In this document: positions 32,818 through 43,466 of the stretch, one piece after another | Position numbering within the stretch: the stretch's first letter is position 1 | Layout: every line of letters starts with the position of its first letter | NCBI GenBank assembly: GCA_014904985.1 | Contig: MU128916.1 | Location: 173,832 to 237,831, forward strand | Length of the DNA stretch: 64,000 nt | Source: Hydnum rufescens UP504 | Taxonomy: Eukaryota > Basidiomycota > Agaricomycetes > Cantharellales > Hydnaceae | Direction: 5' to 3' | Translations under genes and position numbers: made by a program | The notes under the pieces: model-generated | The model's database searches: none | What the model saw: the letters and a program-made list of their open reading frames with translations, nothing else | Told to the model about the DNA's origin: nothing

Positions 32818-35800
32818 TCATACAATCGCCTTCCCCTTAGACGGTCCTCGCCTCGTTTTCTTGTGAGCCTTGATGTTTCGTCCTTGCACTTCCTCTTCGG
32901 CAGCCGCTTTTCGCTTCCGGTCTGGCGGCTTGCTCGACTTGAAGCTTACAACGGTACCCAAACCCTTTTTCCCACTCGCCAGGGCCGCAACATGTTCTTC
33001 TGCCTCAGTCCAATCTCGTGCGCCATCGTCGACGGCATATCTATATGGATACCCTTGAGGAATCAGCCCCGATCAATCGAGAAAGGAAAAATAAAATTTT
33101 AAACACGTAGGACTCACTTGGAAAGATCCAGATCATCGATCATCTGTCGCTGACTATCTCTGAGCGCCCTGGTTACCTCGTCACCTGCCTGCTTAAGCTC
33201 TGCATCCACGCTCTCTCCCACAGCTGCCCAGGCATTTCGCCCCTGAGCTTCGTTCCCACCGGCCGTTCCCTTGAATTCAACGGCCCTAACAGCACCCTCA
33301 TCCGGAACGGTTGCCGCCACAGCGGCCTTTCGCAGGTCTTGCAAGTGCTTGACAATCTTCCGCATGAGCTTCACGAAGAGCGCCAGGGCCTGGTTAACAG
33401 GAATAGCCACAGCGTGCTATAGTGTAGAAATGCAAAATGGTTTCCAGGACAGCCAGGGTCATTATATGAAAGTGGTGGCGCACCTCGACTTCTTCAATAC
33501 TCTTGCGTTGAAGGCCAAGAGCTAATAAAATCGCGCTCTGTACGGCAGATAGCCGTACGTCTGAGCCCAATCGACGATCGAAGTAGAGCGTCGCGACGGT
33601 CGGCAAGAGATCCAAGACAACATGATAATCAAGTGCATTATTTGCATATGACTCCAGCCGTTTAAGATCGAAGGGCGAGAGCAGGATCTCGAGTTCTCGA
33701 GTCGTCAAATCTACGGCGTTCTGGTCAATGGTGCGCGAGTTCGGGAGAAGCGTCGAGGGAGCCCAAGAAAATAAATCACATACCTCGGGAAGTATCTTCC
33801 GCCTTGTACCCGTCGGCGGCATTCACAGCTTCGAGAACGCTGAGGGCCGTAACCGGTGCGAACTCCCGGAATTTATATGAGAGTAAAGATAAGAAGCGCC
33901 GGCGGAAATCTAATCAGAGTTGAAAGGATAGGATAGGAAAGGATTGGCAATCATTCAAAAAAACGGAATCTTGTGAGCACTCTAGTATGAAGATCCGCAC
34001 GTACCAAGTGCGAACGCTTCGAACCCAGTTTCTGGAACCAGGGGCTTTAACATAACGCAGGCGTATTCACCAGTAGCTTCGTTTTCCGTCTGGCGGAGGT
34101 AGTAGGGCGCGAATCCAGCTCGCTTCCAGAAGCGCAGGAGCGATTGAGTGAGGCCATACGATACACCAACATAGTCGAGGTCTCTGGACGCCGATGAGAG
34201 AGACGCTGGAGGAGGGTGGAAGGGAGGAGGCTGAACGATGTGTAACGTTATCAGTCAAAAGAGAGGAATCCTGTAACCGGACAACAATGTTTAATGAACA
34301 GCAATAAAAATATTCCGTCGTCAACGAACCTTTCCGACAGCCGCTGCCTGCTCGAACGTCTCGAAATTCTCCTCCAAAGTCTTCTCGTCCACATTCATGA
34401 TCTCTCCAGAGTAGTATGCTGATAGACCCTGAAGTGCTTTCGCACCATATCCCATCTGCGGATTAGAACTATGTCAGCATGGTTACACTGAACCTGGACG
34501 GCGGCCCTGGTCACTAACACTGGTATAATCGGGATGTGTAGCTATTCGCACCACTCGGGCGCCAGAAAGTTGTGCGAAGTTATTGTCTTGGTACTGAATA
34601 GGATATCTCAGTCATGCCAAGGAGGCAGAAGAAGAGAAATAGGACGCACTTGTTGGGACATGAGCCAAGGTATCATATCACCACTGGAGCGCAAGCCGCG
34701 ACCCAAGCTCTCCATGATCACTTGTTTCGAGATATTTCCCTCCAAGGCAACCTGCAGCACCACGAGTGGCTCTGGCAACGTGCTTTCGTCATCTTTGAGT
34801 GGAGGCAGGAGGACAAACAAATGATGAGCGGGAGCATCGCTCATCAACTGCAAGTCGTTGGGCGAATTTTTGTAATGAGACGCAACGTACAAAGCCATCA
34901 TCCGTTGCAAGAAAACCTCGCTGGCTGGATGGTAGCTAAACAAGGTGTCACGATTGACATAGTACAAGTCGCATTGCGATGGGTGGGGAGTTCCGTGATA
35001 TGATCTGGGTACAACAGAAGCGTCGAGGCAGAGAACTGCGTGCAACCATTTTTCGATCTTGTCACCTACACTGTATCGTATGGGTTCCTCGAGTTTGATT
35101 TCGCGCAGTGTTCGTGCCTTCAGAGTCGAAGTGACCCCTCCCGAGGAGGATGCTTTTTTAGTGCTCACAGGGTTTTCGGGATCGTCAAGTGAATCTTTGG
35201 TGAGTGACGGTCTTGTGCTCTCGCGGAGTTGTTGAATGAGTTTAAGGGAGAGAGAGCGTCCCGTTCCCTCGTATCCATTGATAGTCGATGCCATAAATAC
35301 TAGATATGGTCCGATTAGGCTCTTCACCAAAGGGAGTGGGATCGCGGCTGCCTCATCGATGACGACGAGTTCTGCTTGGACCCAGTACGTGTGCGTCTTC
35401 TGGTTGAATATACTAAAAGCCGTTTCAGCAGCTTAAGTCAGTGATTTCATACGGCAGTAGTATACCACTCACCTGGATCGTTTGGCGATGGCTCCGGAAA
35501 ACATTAACACGAACGATAGCCTTGTTGAAATCCGGATTCGTGCTTTGGGCGATATCATAATCCAGATGCTCCTGGTAGCCGAGAGCATCCATGCCTTTGA
35601 AAATGAATTCGAAAGAGAGTCTTCAAGTTCTCAGGACTCGGACTGGTGACGAAGATATTCGCATAGCCATGTGCCAGTGCAGCGGCGATAGCCAAGCCCA
35701 ATGCAGCCGATTTGCCTCGTCCTCGTGACGCGGTTAGAGTTACTGTCGAAGATAGAGTCTTCTCGGCGATGGCGTCGACAAATGTTAACAAGGCTTTTGC

Positions 35801-36861
35801 CTGCAAAACCAAACTGTATGAGTGCACCGCATCTCCAAATGGATTATTCCGACTAACTTGATCAACGGTTTTGGCAAGCTGGACAAGGTCCCCCACAGGT
35901 TTGGTATCACTAAGGCTGGCTTTCAGGTCTTTCAAGTCCCCTTCAGAGCCCTTGCCTTTCCCTTTCTTGTCCTCATCCTCGATGGGTTGAATATCCTTCC
36001 CGCGGGATATTGGCAACACGTTTAGCTCGTCGTCCAGCACTAAGCAATCGTCACAGGAGCCCAAGGAGAGTATGAAGCGCTCGTTAAAACGAGCCACCAC
36101 AGAATCATGAGACGACGTCCGATATCGGGCATGGACATCCTGGGACAGACATTAGGATCCCGACTCTCAGAGTAACGAGGTGGAATTTACCATGGTCATC
36201 GTGTACAGTTGTTTTAATGAGGACATGGTCTTGAGAACAAGGACGACCAAGCCACCTCCCTCAACTGTCTCGATTGTCCTGGCTAGAAGATTCGGGGTGA
36301 TGGCCTCGAAATCTTGCAAAACACACATCCCATATGTATTGCCGAGGATTTTATGGGAGTCCTTGTAGTACCTGAGAACATCTCTTGTTCATGGCAAGCT
36401 CATAGCGATAGTAATGCAGGAACCACATACGTATAGCGAATATCTGTGACTGTGACGAATAATTCGAATGGAGTCTGCTCGTTTGCTTCACGGATTCCTC
36501 GTTTGACATCTCTTTTAGCCTTGGCTTCGCGTTTTTTTCGATGACTAGGAGCAGTTTTCTAATCCAAATAGCAGACCAACATCGAGCAAATCCACATACC
36601 TGGTGAATCCTAAGTCTTTTTTATAGCACCAAAGGACAGACGGCCGCGCTGAGACACGAGCTTGGGAGAGAAGGAAGTGCAAATTTACGATCTAGCACCG
36701 CAGGGAGCACATTGAAAAAAACAAATCATCTTTAAAAATAAGGTCTGCATTGCTCACCTGGTCGCGACCTTTGTCGCCGACGAGTACAATGAATGACCGA
36801 TGGTTCAGCTGACATTGTTATTAATCAATATAGGAATCCGTGGGTCCAGCTGTTTACGCAT
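32818..36861 (-). CDS. KRE33: RNA cytidine acetyltransferase KRE33 / NAT10
   Basis: Multi-exon gene starting MRKQLDPRIPILINNNV at 36861 and ending in a Lys/Arg-rich nucleolar tail (KKTRRGPSKGKAIV). Landmarks in order: NHRSFIVLVGDKGRDQ; VNLHFLLSQARVSARPSVLW; DSVVARFNERFILSLGSCDD; Walker A in TASRGRGKSAALGLAIAAAL; ELVVIDEAAAIPLPLVKSLI (Walker B); GYEGTGRSLSLKLIQQLRES; the GNAT part with GARVVRIATHPDYTSMGYG; LLRFWKRAGFAPYYLRQT; and LTTRELEILLSPFDLKRLES. The enzyme makes N4-acetylcytidine in 18S rRNA and tRNAs and is needed for 40S assembly. The family frame is broken three times: near 36811 (one base missing), 35611 (one extra) and 35379 (one extra). A complete, conserved gene otherwise, so sequencing indels are suspected. 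Confidence 0.93.
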
Positions 36862-37186
36862 CTCAAACAGCTAGAAACCTCCTTTTTCAAGGATTAGATG
36901 AAGTCCGCTCTGAAGTTTATGAGCAACAATTTTGGCAGTGCGAGCGGAAGGTGCCGAGCATTTTAGAGGAACCGATGTTGAGATACGAAAGGTATCTATC
37001 TACTGTACGATCTACCAGTGAACGAGTCGTGGGGGGAAGGATATAGCTTGATTAACGGGAATGGAGGGATTCGTCCACTCAGCATCTTCTATGAGAAAAG
37101 GCAAAGCCACTCTTCTATACGACATCCTCATTGGGCGGCTGAGTCCATCCAAGGAATATGCCATTGGCACGGTGGCAATTTAACAT

Positions 37187-38441
37187 TTACTTCGAGGTGA
37201 CCTTGGCGATTTCAACACCGCCGGTTGCTCCGAGCACACGTTTGATTTCTCCGAAAATTGCGACTACGAAGGGGTGGTTAGTCAGGGATGAGGGAGATGA
37301 CAACAGGGCAGGAGACTAACATTGACCGGCGGTCAGGGTACCAACCATGACAAGACTGAGAGAGAAATCAGTTTCGTGGCAGTGTTAAGGATCTATTACG
37401 TACCGAGCACCGAGACCTGTGAACAAACCGGCGACACCGAGCTGGCCACTAAGCTTGAGTAGGCGACCAGTAGTAGTCTCGCCAGGTAGTGCTTTGGTCT
37501 TGTTGATCTTCGACAACAGGGTGTCAGCGGGTTGAGAGATGATGGCGGCAGCGAAACCGGCAATAAGACCAGAGCCCAAGTTAATCGTCGTTGCTTCAGT
37601 GGGGGACAACAGTGCCTTCGGCTTTCCATAGGCCTGTATAACTTTTTCCTAGGAATCCGAGCAGAAGTGACTGAATTAGCAGTCCAGGACGAGGTCTGAA
37701 GAATAATGAAACGCACGAAGGCGACTTCGTAGACAGCAAACTTCGCCATGGTATATGGGATCTGCTTGAACAAAATAGGCCCAAATCTTCGATGAAGGGA
37801 GGTCAGGGTCCGTATCAAGGGGATGCAGCAACACTTGAGCACACCCAGCATAGAATCCCCCAAAACCCTCTTCTCTTGCTAGACGGGCAAAACCGCTTGC
37901 CAATCCGGGAGCGAAGTCGGGCTGACTGACTTGTCGGATTCGGGTGGCCTCTAATGGGCACAGTGCAATGTCGGCAAAGAACTCAGCAATGCCGGACGCG
38001 CCGAGGTAGATGAGCATTCGGTTGTCCTGGGCGTTCTCGAAGCCAACGTATTCAACGAGGGTCTTCTTCCAGAACTCATACCCTCCGAACTTGAACGCTC
38101 CTTGGAGAGCATATCCAAGTGCCGTTGGACCGAGACCAGTTAGGAGAGCACCTGCACCCTCAGCTTGAATTACTTGCCGAAATGCAGGGACCATTCCCTG
38201 TACCAAGGGCGTGAAATGGAAGAAAAATGCTGACAAGGAGTGCCCACACCTTGTTGTACACTTCTGGCTCGAGTTGAATGCGAGTCTTTGACGACATCGA
38301 CCGGGGTAAGAGAGCCATGGGTGACACTACAGCAAACAGCTCCTGCAAACGCAAAACGGGCGTATAAATCGATGCCGGTGGGAGGCGGCTTCTTGGCGAT
38401 ATCGAGGCTGCTCGAGACTGCAGCTATAGGAATTGGGACAT
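37187..38441 (-). CDS. MIR1: Mitochondrial phosphate carrier
   Basis: Mitochondrial carrier family protein. First repeat: DLYARFAFAGAVCCSVTHGS, then LTPVDVVKTRIQLEPEVYNK. After an intron: GMVPAFRQVIQAEGAGALLT, GLGPTALGYALQGAFKFGGY, the second motif LCPLEATRIRQVSQPDFAPG, FGGFYAGFGPILFKQIPYTM, and the third repeat SGLIAGFAAAIISQPADTLL, ending GGVEIAKVTSK. It imports phosphate with protons into the matrix for ATP synthesis. One extra A (near 38287, AAA for AA) breaks the frame inside the first PxD motif, and the probable start (ATG at 38441, MSPIPIAAVSSSL) needs one more C in a C-run. The start is therefore tentative; the rest is secure. Confidence 0.92.
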
Positions 38442-39136
38442 AAATACACTGTGGTACGTCGCCATTAGGAGTGTCTGTGACTTTTCGTGGGCAATGGTTT
38501 TTTTCTCCCAACCTCACCCGGGAATCGCCGCGTTCTCACACGTGTGACCAAACAGAACTCATCGATGAAGCATCCGCTGGCTTTAGTGAAGAACATGATC
38601 GGATCGTATCTAGTGTTCTAGGGCATTGGCTATCCACATGTATACAAGCCTCAAAGCCACATCACAAAAGACCCCCAGCAATATTGCTGATGGCCTTGTT
38701 ATATAATAGAGGGCACAGTGTCTAACACGTCGAATCAGCAGATCAGGCTCTGAATCAGGTTTTCAAATAATTCATTGGTCTGAGCCTATTCCCACACCAA
38801 CACACTGCCAACTTCTTTGGGAAATTTTAGACCTCTTGACCCGAAGAGCACGTTAGATTTATAGATACCCCTAGGAGATCTAGGCTCTGGGCAGGAGAGT
38901 AGCGGAGCTATCATGCCATCAGCCGCGGTGTTGTCTAGGGGAGTATTGCCTACCGTCCCGCAACTATGTAATGCGAGCATTGTTAGTGACCCCGGCTTAC
39001 TATAAATATTCAGTGAATCTTTGATGGCAATCACCAAGGCATTGTTTGCACAGCCTTCGGCCGGCCAAATCCGCCGCTTTACTTTTCTGCAAAGGGTCTC
39101 TTGATCTGAGACCCGCAACACGCTCCTTATTGTAGC
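38442..39136. other. Intergenic; no gene recognised
   Basis: A minus-strand open frame spans much of 38786-39217 but shows no motif and runs into the next gene's 5' region on the opposite strand. The interval is probably the shared upstream region of the phosphate carrier and the Ser/Thr-rich membrane protein. Confidence 0.4.
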
Positions 39137-40775
39137 ATGGCCTCCACCATCGACGTCCGTGAGTGCAGACGCTCTAACTGGGCCTTTTTGAGACTGACTC
39201 CGTATTTTTGGCAGCACCGGTACTCCCGCAAGTCTTCCCGCTCACTGTCCTCTGTCATCAATATTAACCATAGTTTCCTCATAGTCCTACTTCGACATCT
39301 CCTCAAAGTAGCTCTCCACTTCCCTCGTCTACCTCGACCACCCCCTCATTAACCTCCTCATCCACAACCACTACCACTTCCACCACTCCCTCTGCCAGTA
39401 CCCCCGCAAGTACTACCTCCATGTGAGGAAAAGCCGCCACGCACTCATCGGTCGCAGGTCTGACTGATATGATGTTGCAGATCTTCCACCTCTTCCACCT
39501 CTTCGTCGACGACAAGCTCGACTTCATCAACGTCGTCAACGACAACCACGACATCTACTTCATCCTCCACTAAGCCGCCCGGTGTCACAACCGTCACTCT
39601 CTCTCTTTCGACCTCTTCTAGCACCACAAGCTCTTACGACCTCTAGTCTAGCTCCGACAGTGGGATCCTCGTACGTCTGGAACTGTTGCCTCTTCGATTT
39701 TTCCTCAAATACGTATTCTTACACTTCATTTTTTTCAGGGGCTTTTTCTCAAACACCGGGGCTGTCGCAGGGACCTTCAGTGGGTCTGCTTCCCATTGCA
39801 GCTCAAATGCTTTTCGGCTCATTATGTTTTGTTTTCAGCGGTGGTCGGCTTGGTCGGCGCTGGTTTATTTGTCGCTTTCGTTGTACTTATCGTAAAGCGT
39901 CGGCGAGCAAAGAAATTCGATCAAGAAATAGCAGGTACGTACAGGTGTATTCAAAGCTGCGTGATTCCGTGATCGGCTCAATTTTACGTCCCTTGCTTCA
40001 GCTGCTGCCGCCGAAGCAAATCTTCAGGCTGGCCGAAATCAACCCTTCCACGACGATGAGTGGGACGAGTATGGTGCCGCCGGCAATAGTGGATATTTCC
40101 CTTCTTCGAATGGAACACACGGTGCATACGGCCAGCCGCCTATTGTCGCGGCCACCGCGTATGATCCCTACAGTGAGGATGCCTACCCTCTTCCCCAACG
40201 CCGCATGAGTACAGGTGCAGGTATCCCAGGCGGTGCTGCAGGTATTGCGGGTTTTGGAGCACGAGGCGCAGCACCCGGAGGTCACGAGGCGTACAACATT
40301 CCCATGCAGCAGTATTCTGGTGCGCAGGCGCATAACAATACCGTTGGATACTACCGTGAGGCACAAGGGGACACGCGTATATCTAGGGGCTATGGCAGCG
40401 AGTTTTCTCCGCAATCGCCGAGCCTGCCCAACTCACATGACCCATATGAAGTCGGCGCCGATCGAGCATTTGATCCATATGCAGCAGCCGGTGTATCCGG
40501 AGCCGGGTTGACTGCTGGTCTTGGGCGCCGGCAGCAAGATACGAACGTGGGGCGACCCTCGGCTGCGGAGGACCCGTATGGGGGGTTAGAGACCGGCAAC
40601 GAGCCACCCCCCTTTGAAATCGATGTCCATGACGGAAAACACCAGAGGGACAGTATCGGGTCGTATCAGGAGGGCGAGGCAGCTCGGCCGGTGCTTAAGG
40701 TTCGTTTTCTCATGTTGTGTATCCATCAACACAAAATTAATTGAATTCGTCTCGCTTCAGGTCGCGAACGAGTAA
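39137..40775 (+). CDS. Ser/Thr-rich single-pass membrane protein (possible surface sensor)
   Basis: Starting MASTIDV, several short exons give a long Ser/Thr-rich ectodomain (STSTTPSLTSSSTTTTTSTT, then SSTSSTSSSTTSSTSSTSST), expected to be heavily O-glycosylated. Then comes GFFSNTGAVAGTF and one transmembrane segment (TVVGLVGAGLFVAFVVLIV) with a KRRRAKKFDQEIA stop-transfer, and a Gly/Tyr/Pro-rich cytoplasmic tail (HDDEWDEYGAAGNSGYFPSS, NEPPPFEIDVHDGKHQRDSI). The last short exon adds VANE. This layout resembles fungal mucin-like sensors, and the juxtamembrane GAVAGTFTVVGLV motif recurs in basidiomycete proteins. No signal peptide is seen; the 5' exons are uncertain. Confidence 0.72.
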
Positions 40776-41450
40776 ATATGGCTTCTGATTGTTCGACACT
40801 ATGTATCTGCGAGCCCTAACACCTCATGTTGTTAAATGCCCCAGGATTATTTAGGGATATCTGCTCGAACGAAAGGAGCTTGGGATATTCCCCCACCTAA
40901 CATTATGTTCATAACTCCTTCATTGGCCAACTTTTTTCTCTCGTTGGATCCTGCACTTATTAGGATCTGTTGTTTATGTACCCAATATTGATATTAATAT
41001 TGCTAGTGCCTGAGATATAGTGCATGGATACGCAATTTGCACTGGGCAAGTGAGAGTTCCGTGCCATTGATGAGCGTGAAGATTGCTTAACAGGATTGGA
41101 ACATCCTTGTTGGTCCCCATTCTCAAAACCGGAGGCCAAGGTGGGTGTCCAGACCAGAGGCCTTCATCGTGTTCGGTCATAATCCACCGCAAAATGACTG
41201 TAATTGAGCTTATGGGTGTATGGGAGATGGAAACGCTGGCCATTCGCGATGGTAGTACGGTAGTCAAAAGAAGAAAGAGATTAGGAAGTTGGAGATGATG
41301 ATGAATATCTCGATATTTAGCCTGCAACTACCGGCTGCTCCTAGGAAGTTGGAGAATCATTTCGTCAGCGCGCATCGGCAAGTCCCGCTCGCCCAACCTC
41401 TTTAACTCGTCGCTTGGACGCGGAAACGCGTGTTCCTTTCCAGAGACGCG
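40776..41450. other. Intergenic; no gene recognised
   Basis: Contains T-rich 3'-UTR-like sequence, a short direct repeat TAGGAAGTTGGAGA (41282 and 41344) and the 5' region of the phocein-type MOB gene. No frame carries a motif. Confidence 0.4.
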
Positions 41451-43466
41451 ATGGCAGCTTATGCCCGTCTTTCCAAGGGCAGTCGTCTTCAAGTTCGTTC
41501 CCTGATTTTCTCTTCTTGTTCGCCGCTCCGGTTTTCAAGCATATTATCTATTCCTAAAGGATGCCTTCCCTGTACCATCTCCATTTCCGACACTGACCAG
41601 TCTGGACTCCGCGTTCCAACTCCAGGAATATATTTCGCTTCTCATCCGACTTGATATCCATGATGTTAAGCGCATTATCACCATACCTGGGAAGAACGAT
41701 GACAATGAATCTAAATCCGAGTCTGGCTCCTCCTCTGATGTCTCTGGGCTCAGTGGAGGTAGCAATGACGATGAAAAGGCAGCCGATGAACATTGTTGGA
41801 TATATGAGCAACTACGGTAAGCGCCGGGTCGGCGGGTCTTTCTTTGTCATAAGGCGCTGGCCACTCACGACGGAACAGACGTGTGGCCCAGGACTTGGCG
41901 TATCCCTTGCTGAGCACTCTGCAACTTGAATGTAATCGAACAACATGTCCCGAGATGAAGGCAGACGAATGGTTGTATCTTTGTGTCGCTCATGGTGGTG
42001 GTGGCGCAATGGAGGTAAGTGTTGCGTCGGCACCCCTTTCTATACTCGGGCTTTGGCTGACCGGCGGCTCTAGCAATGTTGTGCTATTGATTATATTGTA
42101 CACACGCTTGACAGCGCGACCGCTCTGCTCAATTCACCTAAAGCATTTCCGTCACGGTAAGACGCTGTAACATCCCGTCGCGTGATCAGAACGTCCGGGT
42201 GCTCATATTGGGCCTTTGTAGCATATCTATTCCTGTCGCCTCTCGGCGGCACTTCGTATCTATCGCTCGCCGTCTCTCACGCATATTTGCACACGCGTAC
42301 TATCATCACCGTGAAGCATTTGAGCATTGCGAGGTCTGTGTGTATATATGTGGAAAAAACGTCCTGTCACATTTAGCCCTTCTTCCTTCCAGGCTGAGTC
42401 ATCACTGTATTCGCGGTTTTATCTTCTGTGTCGGAAATTCGCTCTGGTTCCCGAAGAATTCCTCATTCCTCCTCCCTCCCCAAGCAACAAATCTACCACT
42501 GTTCATCTTCCCTCGGCATCATCATCAGGCCCCCATGCGCCCTCTGCATCGTCTGTCATCGATGACGCTTCCGATCCAGATTTTGATCGAGGTGTCTCAC
42601 ACTTCGTGCCCCGACCCGATCGACCTGACGCTCCCGATGAAGAGAACAGGCACCAATCCAACGGCGATGACGATCGAATGGCTGGTCACTCTCGCACAGA
42701 CACGATGTTCCTCTCCTCCGAATCATTAGAGATGGCTCTCAACGCGGAAAAGGCGAAATGGGATCAAAATTCGCTGTCTCATCCTTCTCATAAAGATGAC
42801 AATGAAGATGACGACGACGAAGAAGACGAAGATGATGATGACGACGACGGATATGATATCGTCGAGGGTCTCAGTCGCGGGGGTCCCATGGTTGATGACG
42901 AAGACGAAAGGGACGTCGTTGTGGATGAGATGGACGGTGACGGTGTTGGACTATCCCCTATCGATGGGCCCCGCTCCCCTCACCACCTCCCCAGAGATGA
43001 GGAAAATTATTCAGAGGCAACCGATGAGGCCGCAGCGCTCCCTTCCCTCACATCATCCCTGTCACTTCAAGATGAGCCCTCGAGAAGCCCTGGATTGGAG
43101 CCCAGACGTTCTCCTCGACGGAAGGACACAATCCGACAGTCCAGCATATCGCCTATACTGCCCATAAGACCAGAATTATCGCCTGATGCGTCGGACGCCT
43201 CAGATACACTGTTACCAGCTGTCGCGCACAGAACAGTTCCAGGCCCAAATACCGTTCTTTTGCGATCACCTATGGACTTGGCAGCAGACGGGCTTTCTGC
43301 TGTTGCCCCAGCAGGTCCTGCCCTTGGGCTGGAACCTCTTGGCGCGCTATATGGGGGTTCAATCTACCACACCCAAGGTGTGGAGGAGGAAGCCATGGAG
43401 GAAGTTGATTTAACCGATGCGCGTTCCTCGGATGATGAGGATGGCAGTCAACACGTAAAGGCTTGA
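41451..43466 (+). CDS. MOB/phocein-family protein with acidic tail
   Basis: Starts MAAYARLSKGSRLQ; a GT-AG intron leads to DAFPVPSPFPTLTSLDSAFQ and LQEYISLLIRLDIHDVKRII. The MOB core follows: CWIYEQLRRVAQDLAYPLLS, then CNRTTCPEMKADEWLYLCVA and QCCAIDYIVHTLDSATALLN, then RRHFVSIARRLSRIFAHAYY and HHREAFEHCEAESSLYSRFY. The zinc ligands are CNRTTC and the H-x4-H of HAYYHH. It resembles MOB4/phocein, a subunit of STRIPAK (PP2A-striatin) complexes, more than MOB1. The C-terminal half is disordered with a run of acidic residues (DDDDEEDEDDDDDDGYD) and Ser/Pro motifs, ending GSQHVKA. This is a second MOB gene 20 kb from the MOB2-like gene. Confidence 0.9.

Noticed and set aside
39480..39660. Frame shift in the Ser/Thr-rich protein near GCTCTTACG
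   Set aside because: A 41-nt GT-AG intron (GTGTCACAAC to TTCTAG) restores the frame without any indel.
42796..43167. Met/Thr-rich plus-strand frame
   Set aside because: It overlaps the phocein gene in another frame and arises from the GAT/GAC repeats coding for its acidic run.
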